From Ceratodon purpureus (Eukaryota; Streptophyta; Bryopsida; Pseudoditrichales; Ditrichaceae), in NCBI GenBank assembly GCA_014871385.1, contig CM026426.1:89620250-89684249 (forward strand): 64,000 bases of DNA. The letters run 5' to 3'. The notes beneath the pieces are model-generated. The model ran no database searches. It was not told the origin of the DNA and saw only the letters and a list, made by a program, of their open reading frames with translations. Made by a program: the position numbers and the translations under genes. Below are positions 24,177 to 36,188 of this stretch, one piece after another. Each line of letters starts with the position of its first letter. The stretch's first letter is position 1.

Positions 24177-27100
24177 CTAAGTTTGGGAGGGACCTGAAGA
24201 TGTCTCGGGAGCATCTCCCTGAGTCTGATTGTGGGAGGGAGAACGGGGAGGACTGGGACTACGGTCACGCATGACCTGGTCGGTGGAATGATGGCTTGGC
24301 TCAGGCACTGCTGCGGGACTCGGATCCGACTCTGGCAATTTTGCACCACCAGTAGGGGAGCCCAAAATCTCAAGTACTCGCGAAGTAGGCAGGGCACTAC
24401 CTATTGGCTGGACATTGGGCAGAACTGGACCCGCATTCGGGAAAAGAGTGGCACTACTCATGCCTTGCAGAACATTCTGCAGTGCCGCCTGCACGGTCTT
24501 CTCTATATCCTTTTCCTGCTGTGCCATCCGATCTTGTAATGCTTTATTCCTCGCATTGGACGCCTGCAATTCTGCGAGAATAGCTTGAATATCCGGATCG
24601 GGAGCGGCTCTCCCCAACGGGGAGGCTTGCCGAGCTGGAGGATTGACCCTCTTTTTCTTCTGAGCCGGCTTTCCAGTATTTCGCGCAGCGCCAGTCTTTC
24701 TCCCACTTCCGGATCCCAGCTCTGGTGCAGAACCCGGTCTCTCATCGTCCGTACGTGTAATGTCGACGTCTGGAAACTCGAGTCTTCTCCCCACTCCACC
24801 CTCAGATGCTGTCTGACTTACCGGATCAGAAGGCGGAGCATCGCTCTCATTGCTAATGTCCGCAGCACTGGAGGAGGGGGTCTGTTCCTCGGTGGGGGCA
24901 TCCTCCTCCAGATCAACATCGTCACCCTCCTCCGCAGCTCTGCCTTTCCCTTTCCGCACGGCTCTGCCGTATTCCGGAAACCGTTCCTTATCGACAAAAT
25001 AAGCGTCGACATTAAAATCGGTTGGGTCCAGAGTTAATCCAAGTGCCTGAGCTTCGACCATATGAGGAGAGTCACTATCATCCGCGACCACGAAAGACGA
25101 GATCGAGAGCATCTGAAGAAAACAAAGACAAGGTAAACACGGTTTAGCTCGACTCGAGCTAAAGTGTGGAAGTGTGTGCATACATGGTGCATGTGATAAA
25201 AACAGTGGAACGATTCAACTCGACTCGAGCTAAAGTGTGGAAACTTACCGCGGCGGCTATGAGGGACTTTGTTCCCGCATAGAGCTGATAAACCGCCACC
25301 CCAGTACTGCAGAAAGTGTCGAGGACCTGCAGGTAGAACTCCATCCTTAACTCGGATGGATACATTGCGTACCTCCTTTCGTTAAAGTTCCTGTTGTCCT
25401 TGTACAGTGGGTGGTCCGCAGTTCTGTACTCGCTCAGAGGTTCTGGCGTTGACACTTCGTTCTCAAGTAAATTATCATCAATGAGAAACAGGAGTTTGAC
25501 GGGTTCCATCGCGATTCTGCTCTTTGGGGGGTGTCCGCCGAGTCGCTCGTTAGGAGCGGGTAAATACTCTGAATGGACTCTTCTGCGACCACTCAAGGTG
25601 TTTCGCTCCACCCAAGTGAGCACCTGGGCGAAGTCCTCATCGTCTCCGCAAATGAGAAGCCAGTGCCGAACATCGTTAAACTGGGACTGCCCATACTCTT
25701 CGATCATATTGAAGAACTCCATGAAGAAGGGGTTCTCCAAAGTGTAGTTCTGCCTCGTCTTGTAGGTTGGGAGGAACCGGAAGTCGATGATTCCGAATGT
25801 GAGTGCGCCGCCCGCCAACCTCCATATATCGGAGGGCCAAGATCCGAAGGCGAGTCGAGGCTCCCTGATGAATGGGAGGAACCACATCTCAGCTGAAGGA
25901 CACTTAAACGCATGTCGAACCTTCAGGAAGGTTTTAAAGAACTCAACCGCATATGGGGAGAGATCCTTGGCCGACTTGTTGCGGAACTGTGTAGCTCTGG
26001 AGTTAGTCCAGTACGAGTCTGGAATACCCCAATCAAGCAGAACGTGCTTCGACTCCTTAGAGACAAAGTAAGTCTTCTTGAACTGCTTCCAAGCGGGTAC
26101 ATCAAGGCCGTCTCTCTTGAATAAATGGAGCGTTGGATTAATGTTGTTGAACTCCGCTTGAGCTACAGCCTTACGTTTTCTCCGCTCCGCCCACTCTTTG
26201 ACCGAGTAGCAGTCCTCCAATACACTCGTATTCTGCTTGATGGTCACCTTCGGATATGTGTACTTCCGACTTGGCCCAGACTTATGCAGGATGTGCTTAC
26301 ACATCTTCTGGTGATCTGCCTCTGTCAAGTTCCCGAGCCATTTGAAGAACTCCCTCGGAAGCGTCCCATCCTTGTCCGGAACGAACCCCTTCCTCTCATA
26401 GAATTTCTTATGCGGAGGTTCGCTGTCGGGATCAATGAGTCCACCACATGCCGCAGACGCGATCACCTCCTTCCACAGGTCCCATGTTTCATCACTGGAT
26501 GTGATGATAAACAGCTCGTTTGTTAGGGAGATAGTGTTCTTCCCTCCCTTCTTCGCCACCATGGCTTGATGCTTCGCCACATCGATCATAGCGAAGCGCT
26601 CCCTGATAGCATTCAAAAAGTTCTGCATACGCACAAGAAGAAACCTTAGATGATGCTGTCTCGGAACTACTGTTTAGCTCGACTCGAGCTAAATTGATCG
26701 AGGTATACCAGAATATTGAAAACGAAAAAGACTATCAATATTTAGCTCGACTCGAGCTAAACTGCAGGAAGTTTAGCTCGAGTCGAGCTAAACTGCTAAT
26801 GCTAATGAATCAGTGAACTTACCTCGTATGTCTTCGACGCTGGATTACTTTTCGGACCTGTACTCCTGCGGTCCGCAGCACCAGCGGCAGCATTTTTCTT
26901 TTGGGGCTTACCATACTTCTCCCACACTTTTCTAGCGGCAAGTATATTGCTCGCCCAAGTTGGCTTGAAGGGTGCAAGATGGTTCACCCGATTATAGAAT
27001 GCTGAGAATTTTCGCAGCTTATCATGATCCTTCGTCCAGACGATGTACGCATCCCACCTCCTGAAGTCCCTCAACAACTCCTCACTGGCGTTATCTTCGA

Positions 27101-28280
27101 TGAGAGATTTGGACGCTGCCACGCTGTGTTGCCCGTTGATGATGTGGAATTCACAGCCTTCCAGATCCGATTCTTGTTGAGGTCGTGCCTTTGTGTCTGG
27201 CATTAGACACAGGGTTTGCTTTTGACCCCTATCAGGCATGTTGACCAGGTAATTCTTCATCTCCTCCATGCCCCGCTTCTCATATGCACGGATAGTCCAT
27301 GCGGCCGGTGCGGGCTTGCACCGCGTCACGTCCACACTGAACTTCTTTGGTTGCCCATTCGTTTTGAAGACGAACTCGTCCTGGCAATCAGAAAAGAAAT
27401 TCTGGTAAATGCGATTGGCGTTGTCGAAGTCCAGGATCTCTCCAGCCTTGTTCACCTTGGGGAGTTCCCCGAGAACAGAGTTCAAACTTGTTGCCAAGTC
27501 CTCTGCAGATAAGAGCAAGTCCTTCTTGGGCTTTGGCTTGTCAGTTTTCTTCTCGAGTCCTTTCTTCTTCAATGGTGAGTGGGGCGTGGGAGTTGCAGAA
27601 GCGCCTCGGCTTTGGGATGGAACTATCGCTCTCCCCCTACTGCGTCCTGTCTGTTGGCTCCCCATTTGACTCCCGGTTGCTGTCACTCCAGAGACGTCAA
27701 CTTGAGATTTTCCGAGGTTCTGCTTCACCTTTGCCTCCGTTGCGCGGAGAGCAAGGGTGCAGACAACATTCCTCAGTTTCCACGCTAGGGATTTCGCCCC
27801 GAGAGTTCGTCCATCCTTTGTTGCCCATTTCTTGTCCAGTATTTCTTGTCTCATCGTGGACACTATCTCCTCGAAAGGTGAATTGGACAAACTTTCCATT
27901 AAGGAAATGGGGTCGAAGAGGTTCTCCGCTACGTCTACTACTATGGAGAAGAGGTATGGATTAGCCCCGGTAGATGAGCAGAGGATCTTGATTTGGTCTT
28001 TTCCCTTATTGTCACACTCGGTGACCTTTGTATCCATATCGATGACCTCGGGATCATCGACTTCTCCCTTGAAAATGGTTGCGAAGGTAAGATATGGGGT
28101 GTATGCAACCCATCGCAGAGTCCAATGTTTGACCTTCGTGGGGTCTTTGAAGGTCCACGGCTCGTATGTGCTTGAGTCATCCCCGTCATCGTCATCTGAA
28201 TCAGATATAGGAACAGGCTTGAAGAAATGTCGTAGCGCCTCAGTTACCCTTGCTCTCTCCTCACTGCAAGGAGGACACAT
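24177..28280 (-). CDS. ParB/DGQHR-like plus DNA-methyltransferase-like fusion protein
   Basis: Three exons with GT-AG sites, all in phase 0: 28280-26823, 26622-25249 and 25112-24177, giving about 1,255 residues. Exon 1 ends with CEFHIINGQHSVAASK (residues about 376-391), the ParB/sulfiredoxin-fold signature of DGQHR/DndB-like proteins, followed by a helical stretch. Exons 2-3 follow the permuted order of beta-class N4/N6 DNA methyltransferases. A possible but degenerate catalytic motif IV (FGIIDFRFLP, about 763-771) is followed by the strand HWLLICGDDED (about 806-816). YPSELRMEFYLQVLDTF then leads into a motif I-like AVYQLYAGTKSLIAAA (about 929-944), and FVVADDSDSP lies just after the splice. 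DPPY is not recognisable, so catalysis is doubtful. The tail has a coiled coil (ILAELQASNARNKALQDRM) and a Pro/Ser-rich end. Palindromes occupy both introns. A GCAG acceptor at about 28264 leaves open a further 5' exon. Confidence 0.7.
25143..25234. repeat. Palindromes in intron 2 of the fusion gene
   Basis: A perfect TTTAGCTCGA/TCGAGCTAAA copy lies at 25143-25163. A second copy with a decayed left arm lies at about 25213-25234. Both are inside the 136-bp intron between 25249 and 25112, which is little more than the two palindromes. Confidence 0.85.
26673..26792. repeat. Three palindromes in intron 1 of the fusion gene
   Basis: Perfect copies start at 26673, 26741 (centre C) and 26772 (centre G). 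All lie between the donor at 26822 and the acceptor at 26623. The last is 30 bp from the donor, so in the pre-mRNA three strong 10-bp hairpins would fill the intron. Confidence 0.9.
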
Positions 28281-28305
28281 TTACCATTAGACAAATTCAA
28301 AGCCA

Positions 28306-28993
28306 TTTAGCTCGATTCGAGCTAAATGTTGATACTATTAATCAAGTAACCGATTGCATCCCAGCAGTTTAGCTCGAGTCGAGCTAAACAGCTTGGGCTT
28401 TCAGCATGGGAGCCTTGCAGTTTAGCTCGACTCGAGCTAAACTGCAAGGGGATCATGCGGGGCATCCTAGCAGTTTAGCTCGAGTCGAGCTAAACTGCAA
28501 GGGGATCATTGAGGCAGTTGAGAAATTTAGCTCGACTCGAGCTAAATTGCTCGACGCCCACCATGATCCCCTTGCAGATTAGCTCGGCTCGAGCTAAACT
28601 GCCAGGACTTTAGAAGGGAGAACTTACAGTTTAGCTCGACTCGAGCTAAACTGTAGGTTTCTCTTCTAGGAAATTAGGGGAGTCACACCTCTAGTTTAGC
28701 TCGACTCGAGCTAAACTGTAAGGTGCTCCGCAGTTTAGCTCGAGTCGAGCTAAACTGCAGAGCTCCCACAGTTCACAACTTACAGATTAGCTGTAAGTTC
28801 AGTACTGTGAGAGCTCTTCAGTTTAGCTCGACTCGAGCTAAACTGCAAAGCTCCTTACAGTTTAGCTCGAGTCGAGCTAAACTGCAAGGCTGTATAACCG
28901 AATTTTTCTCGTTTAAATGTGTCAAAATTATTGTTTTTATTCAGTTTTTGTACTTTTTTTTGGAAGCTGCAGTTTAGCTCGACTCGAGCTAAA
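28306..28993. repeat. Palindrome array A, 12 copies
   Basis: Starts: 28306 (centre T), 28368, 28421, 28474, 28526, 28578 (variant arm), 28630, 28695, 28734, 28822, 28861 and 28973. The middle copies are spaced 52-53 bp; outer spacings vary. The arm extends in most copies to CAGTTTAGCTCGA. Some spacers are related as inverted copies: TGCAAGGGGATCAT follows 28441 and 28494, and its reverse complement precedes 28578. A related hairpin without the core (ACTTACAG...CTGTAAGT) lies at 28777-28799. The array lies just upstream of the fusion gene, probably in its 5' intron or leader. Confidence 0.95.
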
Positions 28994-28999
28994 TTGTTG

Positions 29000-30400
29000 A
29001 CGTTCTATATGGAGATTTATACAAAATTGGCATTTGGTTTGTTACCTCTCTGCCATTTCTTGATGGATTTATTCAATTTCTGGAAGGAATGTCTTGTCAA
29101 ATTTGTTCTTCCTGCAAAAAAGAATCATGGTTGCAGAGGATCAGAACATACATCTATAATTAAAATGTTGTAGAATTGTGCCGAAAAATACGGGTGAATA
29201 GTACAAATGAACTTGGATTCCATATGTACAGTTCCTATAATAAGCTAATGGGATCTAATAAGCATACGGTGAAACATGTGAATGTGAGCATTGGCGCCAA
29301 ATTGTACCCAATTCAGAAAAAGATGTGATTAAACATAACTTCAACTACAACACAAACTACATCTGAATGCAGTCACCTCATCCATAAAACCTATAAATTT
29401 CTTCACACAGCAATGACACTCATGCAGAAACAGTCGTAACACAGATTCAGATTCACTTGAAATGCATGCACTCTGATTCCAAAACATATAACACGAGAAT
29501 TCCTATCTAAACCTAGCAATTACAGTCAAGCATCGAAGAAACACAGGATTCAAACACAAATAGACACACCCAGAATACAAACACAAGACAGAAGTTGACC
29601 ACAGACAGACACACACATATCATCTAAACAATACGAACACAAACAGACACACACAACTCAGAATTCGTTGAAAAAATTACAGGATGCTTATCCTAAACTA
29701 GCGAGAACATGCCAAGGATTCATAATGGAAAGAGAAAATAAACTAAAAAGCTCAATTGAGAAGACCCTAAATCGCAAAAGTCACTGCAATTGAACTGAAA
29801 GAAGAGGAAACCTGTAAAGCGATATGCTACGCACCTGAAAATTAGCGCAGCAGCGTTTTCAAGGCCTCCAGAAACCCCAATCCAAATCGCACGCCTCCAC
29901 AGAGCACCGAAGAAGTTCGCACAAGAATAGAAGTATCGAAATAAACCTAAACCCTAAAGACGGAGGAAGAACCCAGCACAAGAACACGGAAAAGAGAATT
30001 GGGAAACAAATGCAGACCGCAGCGCCAAACACCTGGAACTCCCTCCGCGCACGAACACTTCAAACCATCAAGATAAACCTAAACCCTAGAGACCAACACT
30101 ACTTCAAACAAACAACTCACACCCCTTGGAGGAAGCAAACGGAACAGAGGACGCCCCCAAAACTCGTGCGAAACACACTGTAGTGCACATTCTCTCATGG
30201 AATTCACTCCCGCCACCACCCAAAAACAAGCACAGACACAGACACACACAGAGAAACGAAGGAGCAAACACCTTCGTGGACGAGGTCGGGGTGGGGATTA
30301 GTTCCTCCCCCTCGCACGGGCCCGTGACCGCGCCGCCAAATCGCGTGGCCCCGTCACCGCGGGGTTCAATCCCCCGTCCCCGTGGGATGAAATGAATTTC
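29000..30400. promoter_or_regulatory. 5' region of the fusion gene with teloboxes
   Basis: No coding region is convincing. The stretch 29760-30100 holds AACCCTAA/AAACCTAAACCCTA motifs and a possible minus-strand donor (TTTCAG|GTGCGT near 29835) that could splice a leader exon to the fusion gene across array A. At 30346-30366 a GC-rich CGGGGTTCAATCCCCCG forms a tRNA T-arm-like hairpin with a B-box, but no full tRNA folds around it. Composition changes sharply at about 30400 to AT-rich DNA. Confidence 0.35.
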
Positions 30401-32469
30401 TTTTTTATATATACCTAGAAATTTAAACCTCTACCCTAACCAATACTTTTTCGAATTGATCAAATTCTAAAACGGAACTTAATTTTTTTCACTCTTTTAT
30501 ATAATTCCAAAAATACAATCCTCATTTTATGGATTCAAATTAATCCTCTTACATCTATGATCATGATTGTTGTAGTATTAACATATGATAATGTGTAATG
30601 GTCTAGACACTTGTGCAAGCATACAATCTAAGTACTAGGAAAATTATTAACAATTTCTAGGGAATTGGAATTTCTATATTTATTCATGAGAAGCAAATAA
30701 TTAAAGTTGCGTACAAATTTATTACTTCCTAATAAGGAGCAAAGATACAACTTTCGTTAAATATTCATGAGAAGCAAATATTTTCGTACAAATTTGCTTC
30801 TAATTTGAAACTAATAAATTTGTATTTTTATGATATATTCATATGAAGCAAATATTTTATTTTTATTAAATATACATGCGAAGCAAATATTTGTACAAAT
30901 TTATTACTTTATAACAAGAAAGTATAATATTTGGTTCCTGCATCTCTTTTAAAAAAATTAATATTAATTGAATATGAGACGTCTACAAATTTAATTAACA
31001 TAATAATCCTAATCAACATAATAATCATTCCAGATATATGAAATTAATATTTGTTCAAAGACAAATTTAATTTTAATACACAATATTGGAGTTTAAATAA
31101 TAGTTTGCAATTATATTGCAAAAGCATCAAATATGAAAACACTATAAGCAATGAAAATTAATTTACTATATTCTAATTGGGAACATATTTACGCAAATGT
31201 TATCATCATATTATTCTTCTGCAGCATGTCAGTATAATTATGAATTAGAGTTCTATTCCAAATAAATTCCATGCCATTTCAAAGATTTTGATAATTCAGA
31301 ATTCATATACAAGCATGTACATAGATACTGCAATTCAAAAATTTTATTTTCATTACGGAATAATAATTTGAGTTATATCAGAATCACTAAATGGTATTAT
31401 TAATATTTGTAAGAATTGCGAGTTAAATATTACTGTCCCTTTTTTGATTTTATTTTTATGAACCTGATTCGGGTAGTGAGAAAGTGAAAATAACTTTTTA
31501 TAGGAATTTACTTTAAAGATAGATAGTGCGCTTCAGTCTCCAAATTGTTAACCCCATATGGTTCGGTAAACCTGCTCTTTCTTACCTTAAGAAGAATTCA
31601 CCATGATGGCTCTAATAACTCACATGGGATTGGAGAACCATGACCCTTAATGTGTACTGTGAATGGGGTTGAGGTTACCAACCCAGTGTGAGTTTCAATG
31701 AAAACTAAACAGGATAGGGAACTCATTTTTTTTTTATTCAGATGAAAAGGATTGGTAATTTTTTACAATGGTTCAAAACATGCTTGCATTATGTACAGTT
31801 GGTATTGCTTATTGATTATATATGGATTCATATAAATTTGTGAATCTACATTAGATTTAGATTTCTGAATTTCTATGAATGAAAGATAGAGAAGTATGTT
31901 TTTTTATTGTCTTTATTAGCTTTTAGCCTCCCCGTTACTAAATTTACAGTAAAATATGGAAATATTATAATACAGAATAAACAAATAGGGTTTATAAATT
32001 AAAATTCTATTCAAAAGAAATTGCACGCAATTTCTGATGTTTTGAAAAAATACACAATTTCGAGCTTCGAAGTGGACAAATTATGATCAATTGTAAAGGA
32101 TGAAAATGTACATTTTTTTTTTATGTAATAATAATTTGTAATTATTTGACTAAAGCATCAAATATGGTTACACTATTAGCAATGAAAATGAATTTCATAC
32201 ACTCTAATTGGAAACATATTTACATAAATGTTGTCATCATATTCTTAAAGTACATGTTAGTATCATAATTTATTTATAATATAATAATATAGTATAGTTT
32301 ACTAAGATACTAATATATTCATTTACAATTTTATATTTAATTAATGATAATAATACTAGAATTATAATCTATATTCAAATCTATATACAAATCTAAAAAT
32401 GATATATAAGTATATTCATGGTATGCCTTGTATGATTAGCATTTTTAAAATAATAATAACTATAATACT

Positions 32470-32595
32470 ATTAATGATTTAATAGTATTATAGTTATCAT
32501 TAATAGTATTATAGTTATCATTAATAGTATTATACTATAAATGCTTTAGTAGTATTATAGTTATCATTAATAGTATTATAGTTATTGATAATAAT
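32470..32595. repeat. 21-bp AT-rich tandem repeat
   Basis: The unit TTAATAGTATTATAGTTATCA is repeated several times with one interruption (TACTATAAATGCTTTAGTAG). It lies inside the left foldback arm. Confidence 0.85.
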
Positions 32596-33446
32596 GGAAT
32601 GCCTTGTATGATTAGCATTTAATGATAATAATACTTCAATTTTATATATAATTAGTATTTTTAACAATGTACTTCATATATATGCCTTGTATGATTAGCA
32701 TGTATATTACAATAGTTTTAATCAATTCTTTCACGTTCTACCTTGACTAATATTTTTACAATTTTATTACATTCTAATAAGAGAGTGGAATGATTGCTTC
32801 ATTTGCATAATTTTAAAATACAGAATTCATAATTCATAGATTCAAACGAAATTTACTACTACATTTACTAGTTAGCATGGACATATAAGAATACGAAATA
32901 CACAAATATGAAAGCATCAAATGAAACACTGGTTTTCGTCTAGAAGAGCCCTGTTTTGAAGGCATTCCATTCCAAAAATAGTTTACAATCCACACGGGGA
33001 ATACCAGCAGCAAAAGTTACCAAAAGATGAAAGTCATATCTTTTCACATCTATGGTTTCCAAATATTGTATAATCTAACGGTTGTGCTAACTACTCCTGG
33101 AGTCCCCATTCCATATCTGAGGTGTTTAGCAGCAAAAAGTAAAATCGTAGAAGTATATGGAAGATGCCTGCGAGTTCTGGAGAAAAGATAAAAACAGGAT
33201 CAGATGGTATGATGTTTAGGGTTCAAAACGGAAAAGTGCATGTCAAAAGCAAGGACTCATCCTCCTAACAATCAGAACGAACACAGCATGAGCCACTACA
33301 ATGCTGCGCACCACATACAGCAAACGCAATCTATTATTATGAAAACATCAAACTGAGGACAAGGTTAAGGGTTCCGAGGAGATAACAATTCACCTACTCA
33401 TTCATGTGGTGGGCTCCCCAAATCCACGCTCCCCTCCTCATTAGAA

Positions 33447-33977
33447 TCAGACCTCCCCAGAGGTGAGGGGAAAATCGATGTTAGAAGCGGTCATAATCGC
33501 CACTAGCTCTAGAGTATGTGCAAGAGTCCAATCCCACTCCGCACCAGGCTGCATTACGCGTGCAATGTAGTTCCATGGGGGAATCTCTACGCCGCGACCA
33601 CGGGCGCGTTCCACCGCCATAAACCACGGACGAACCTCCTCCACTCCTTGTGGCCAAACAACCGGCTGCCACTCATCCTCATTAGAATCAGCCATGGAGA
33701 AGCCCTCGTTGGAGGTGAGGGGGAAATCGATGTTGGAAGCGTTCATAATCTCCACTTGCTCTAGACCATGTGCAATAGTCCAATCCCACTCCACACCAGG
33801 CTGCATTTGGCGTGCAATGAGGTTCCACGGAGGAATCTCTACGCCGCGACCACGGGCGCGTTCCACCGCCATAAACCATGGACGAAGCTCCTCCACTCCC
33901 TGTGGGAAAACAACGGGCTCCCACTCGTCTGGCGAGTAACTTGACACCCTAAAACCACCGCCCGCCCTCCTCATCAC
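33447..33977 (-). CDS. Small protein of two tandem near-identical domains
   Basis: This is a single open frame of 176 codons, the only GC-rich coding-like stretch in the AT-rich block. Residues about 18-91 and 101-174 are near-identical copies: EWEPVVFPQGVEELRPWFMA...WNLIARQMQPGVEWDWT and EWQPVVWPQGVEEVRPWFMA...WNYIARVMQPGAEWDWT, both closing with ASNIDFPLTS. Substitutions are mostly conservative and there are no stops, which suggests past selection on a duplicated unit of about 83 residues. I recognise no family. Trp-rich, mixed-charge repeats suggest a small globular interaction domain. It sits symmetrically between the foldback arms, so it may be the cargo or a captured gene of that element. 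Confidence 0.6.
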   Translation of the reverse strand: MMRRAGGGFRVSSYSPDEWEPVVFPQGVEELRPWFMAVERARGRGVEIPPWNLIARQMQPGVEWDWTIAHGLEQVEIMNASNIDFPLTSNEGFSMADSNEDEWQPVVWPQGVEEVRPWFMAVERARGRGVEIPPWNYIARVMQPGAEWDWTLAHTLELVAIMTASNIDFPLTSGEV

Positions 33978-35499
33978 GGCAAATGAACTAGAAGCAGATG
34001 AAACAAAAGGGAAACTAAGAATGAAATTACTGTTTCGTCGCCCTCAGGAACTTATGCTTATGAAGCGGCATTGGGGGAAGCCGAATGTTCCAGAGTAACG
34101 AAGGGGACTTTGACTAGACTCAGTAACGGGACTTTGACCGATGTGGGCTTTTGCAAGTCCGGATTTACTGAAATGTGTCATTTTACTCTATTATTAAAGA
34201 ATTGATTAATGGGATTGTATGCTTAGACAAGCATCTAGAGCCTCTCTCGACATTATATATTAATACTATAATTATAATTATGATCATTGGTTTAATATGT
34301 TTCATTTGAATCCATAATTTATGAGTTATTTTTTTTTAAAATGAATGAACCAAACATTCCACTTTCTTATTAGAATGTAATAAAATTGTACAAATAGAAG
34401 TCAAGGTACAACATTAATGAATTGATTAAGGTTTGTGTAATTTCCATGCCAATCATACAAGGCATACCATGGTTTAAATATTCGCTTCTCATGAATATAT
34501 ATAAAAAACCATAAACCTTTTAAAAAATATAAAGAATTTGCCATAATATATGAATTGATTTCTATAATCAAATACTATTATTTTTAACAATGTACTTCGT
34601 ATATATACTTGAATATATTTGTATATCATTTTTAGATTTGTATATACTTGAATATAGATTATGATTCTCATATTATAATCAATAATTAATTCTAAAATTG
34701 TAAATGAATATATTAGAGCCTTAGTATACTATACTATATTATAATATTATAATTAAATTATGATACTATCATGTACTTTAAGAATATTAGGCTTACATTT
34801 AGGTCAACGTACTTTCACCCCATGCCTATCATACAAGGCATACCATGGTTCAAATATTTGCGTCTCATGATTAAATATAAAAAATTCAATCTTCTAAAAA
34901 ACGTATATAATTTGCCATGAGAAATGAATTAAATTCTATAATCTAATACTATTATTTTTAACAATGTATTGCGTATATACTTGAATATACTTGTATATCA
35001 TTTTAAGATTTGTATACATTAGATTTTAGTTAATTATTCTCGTACTATTCTTAAGTGGACATTAAATTGTTAATAAATATATTAGTACCTACTTGTAAAT
35101 GAATATATAATTATATTATATATATTATAATCCTAACATGTATATTAAAAATATACATGTTAAGATGTAGAGTTCCAAAAATGAAAGAACAAATCTACAC
35201 CATTCACGGCGTAAAGAACACATTATGAAATAAATAGAGACATAAATAAAAGTACATGAATATATATACATGATAATTATATCTGACTAAATTTATAGAA
35301 TAAATAAATGTTTCTAAATTTGATTTCATATATGATATATAATAATGAAATTGAGCAAAAATACATATTTAGTAAATGGAGGTATGAATATTTGCAACGA
35401 TATACTTCCCTGTATCAACCAGACTCACGAATTTCAATTAGGTTCAAACAATTTTCGATTTAATTTTATTCCATGTACGACATATTTAATGTCCCTAAA

Positions 35500-35605
35500 A
35501 ATGCCTTAACCCTAATACCCTAAACCCTTGACCCTGGACCTAAGACCCTAAACCCTTAACCCTGAACCCTATACCCTAAACCCTGAACCCTGATAGAGGA
35601 AGAAA
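35500..35605. repeat. Degenerate plant telomere-like repeats
   Basis: A run of CCCTAAACCC, AACCCTGAACCCT and CCTAATACCCTAAA units marks the right edge of the AT-rich block. It is too degenerate for a true telomere. It may be an interstitial telomeric tract or a telobox cluster upstream of the plus-strand transposase. Confidence 0.7.
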
Positions 35606-36188
35606 AGTTCGCGGCCAAAAGTCAACACTCTATCTGGCGCTATAGGGACTTCCAACCCATCCCATTTGATTAAATGCACCAAATATTTCGCATCTGCATC
35701 TATCTAAAGGGCCGAGAAGTGTGGAAAGTGGTATTTCCCGCGCTTTCTCACACCCCGAAATGTGGAGGGTCGAATGGTCATGCATGATTCCCGCCTATTT
35801 TCAAAACTGAAGCGGCATGAAAACGGTCACACGTTAAAGAATGACCTCTGGAATCGTCCCCGGTCGAAGTCTTTTCTCTACTCACTTGCTTCTCTCGCTT
35901 GTAGGAGCTCTCGGCGCTCACTTGGAGGTTGTTGTTTTCTGGGCGGAAGCTGTATTGCGCCGTTTCTGTTGTACGTCTTCTCTTTAGTTTTCTCCGATCA
36001 TCAGTACACTTCATTGATATCTGCTTGTTGTATGCTTTCTATTGATTCAAGTCATGGTGTATTTGCAGTGTCTCTCTTTCCTTCTTACAGACGTTTTAGA
36101 GCGGACACCGTAAGCGTACTCTGAGTCTGCGACTCAGAACTCCGAAGATGGAAGCACCTATTAAAGCGCCGCTTTTTGCGGACTGCAG

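Larger units (their letters stand above)
30400..35600. mobile_element. AT-rich block with long imperfect foldback arms
   Basis: The block is strongly AT-rich against its neighbours. Sequence at 32228-32420 and 32650-32870 recurs as reverse complement at 34612-34795 and 34300-34480. The marker GCCTTGTATGATTAGCAT lies at about 32422, 32595 and 32684 in plus sense, and its complement lies at about 34451 and 34829. A second, more diverged direct copy of the arm material occurs at 31120-31260 and 34880-35160. TTCATGAGAAGCAAATA-type repeats cluster at 30683-30890, with a complement at about 34477. The arms enclose a GC-richer core at 32.9-34.2 kb with one gene. This looks like a foldback or MULE-like element nested in the 19.4-kb transposon; exact ends and target duplication were not found. 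Confidence 0.6.

Noticed and set aside
30290-30390. Functional tRNA gene
   Set aside because: Only a T-arm-like hairpin fits; no matching acceptor, D or anticodon arms were found at the right distances.
33481-33939. Overlapping frames on both strands of the duplicated-domain gene
   Set aside because: They are shadows of the 33447-33977 frame, created by its repeated GC-rich sequence.
30400-35600. Organellar DNA insertion as the cause of the AT-rich block
   Set aside because: No chloroplast or mitochondrial gene is recognisable, while long inverted and direct repeats point to a mobile element.
35500-35605. Chromosome end or true telomere
   Set aside because: The units are degenerate, the tract is about 100 bp, and coding sequence continues on both sides.
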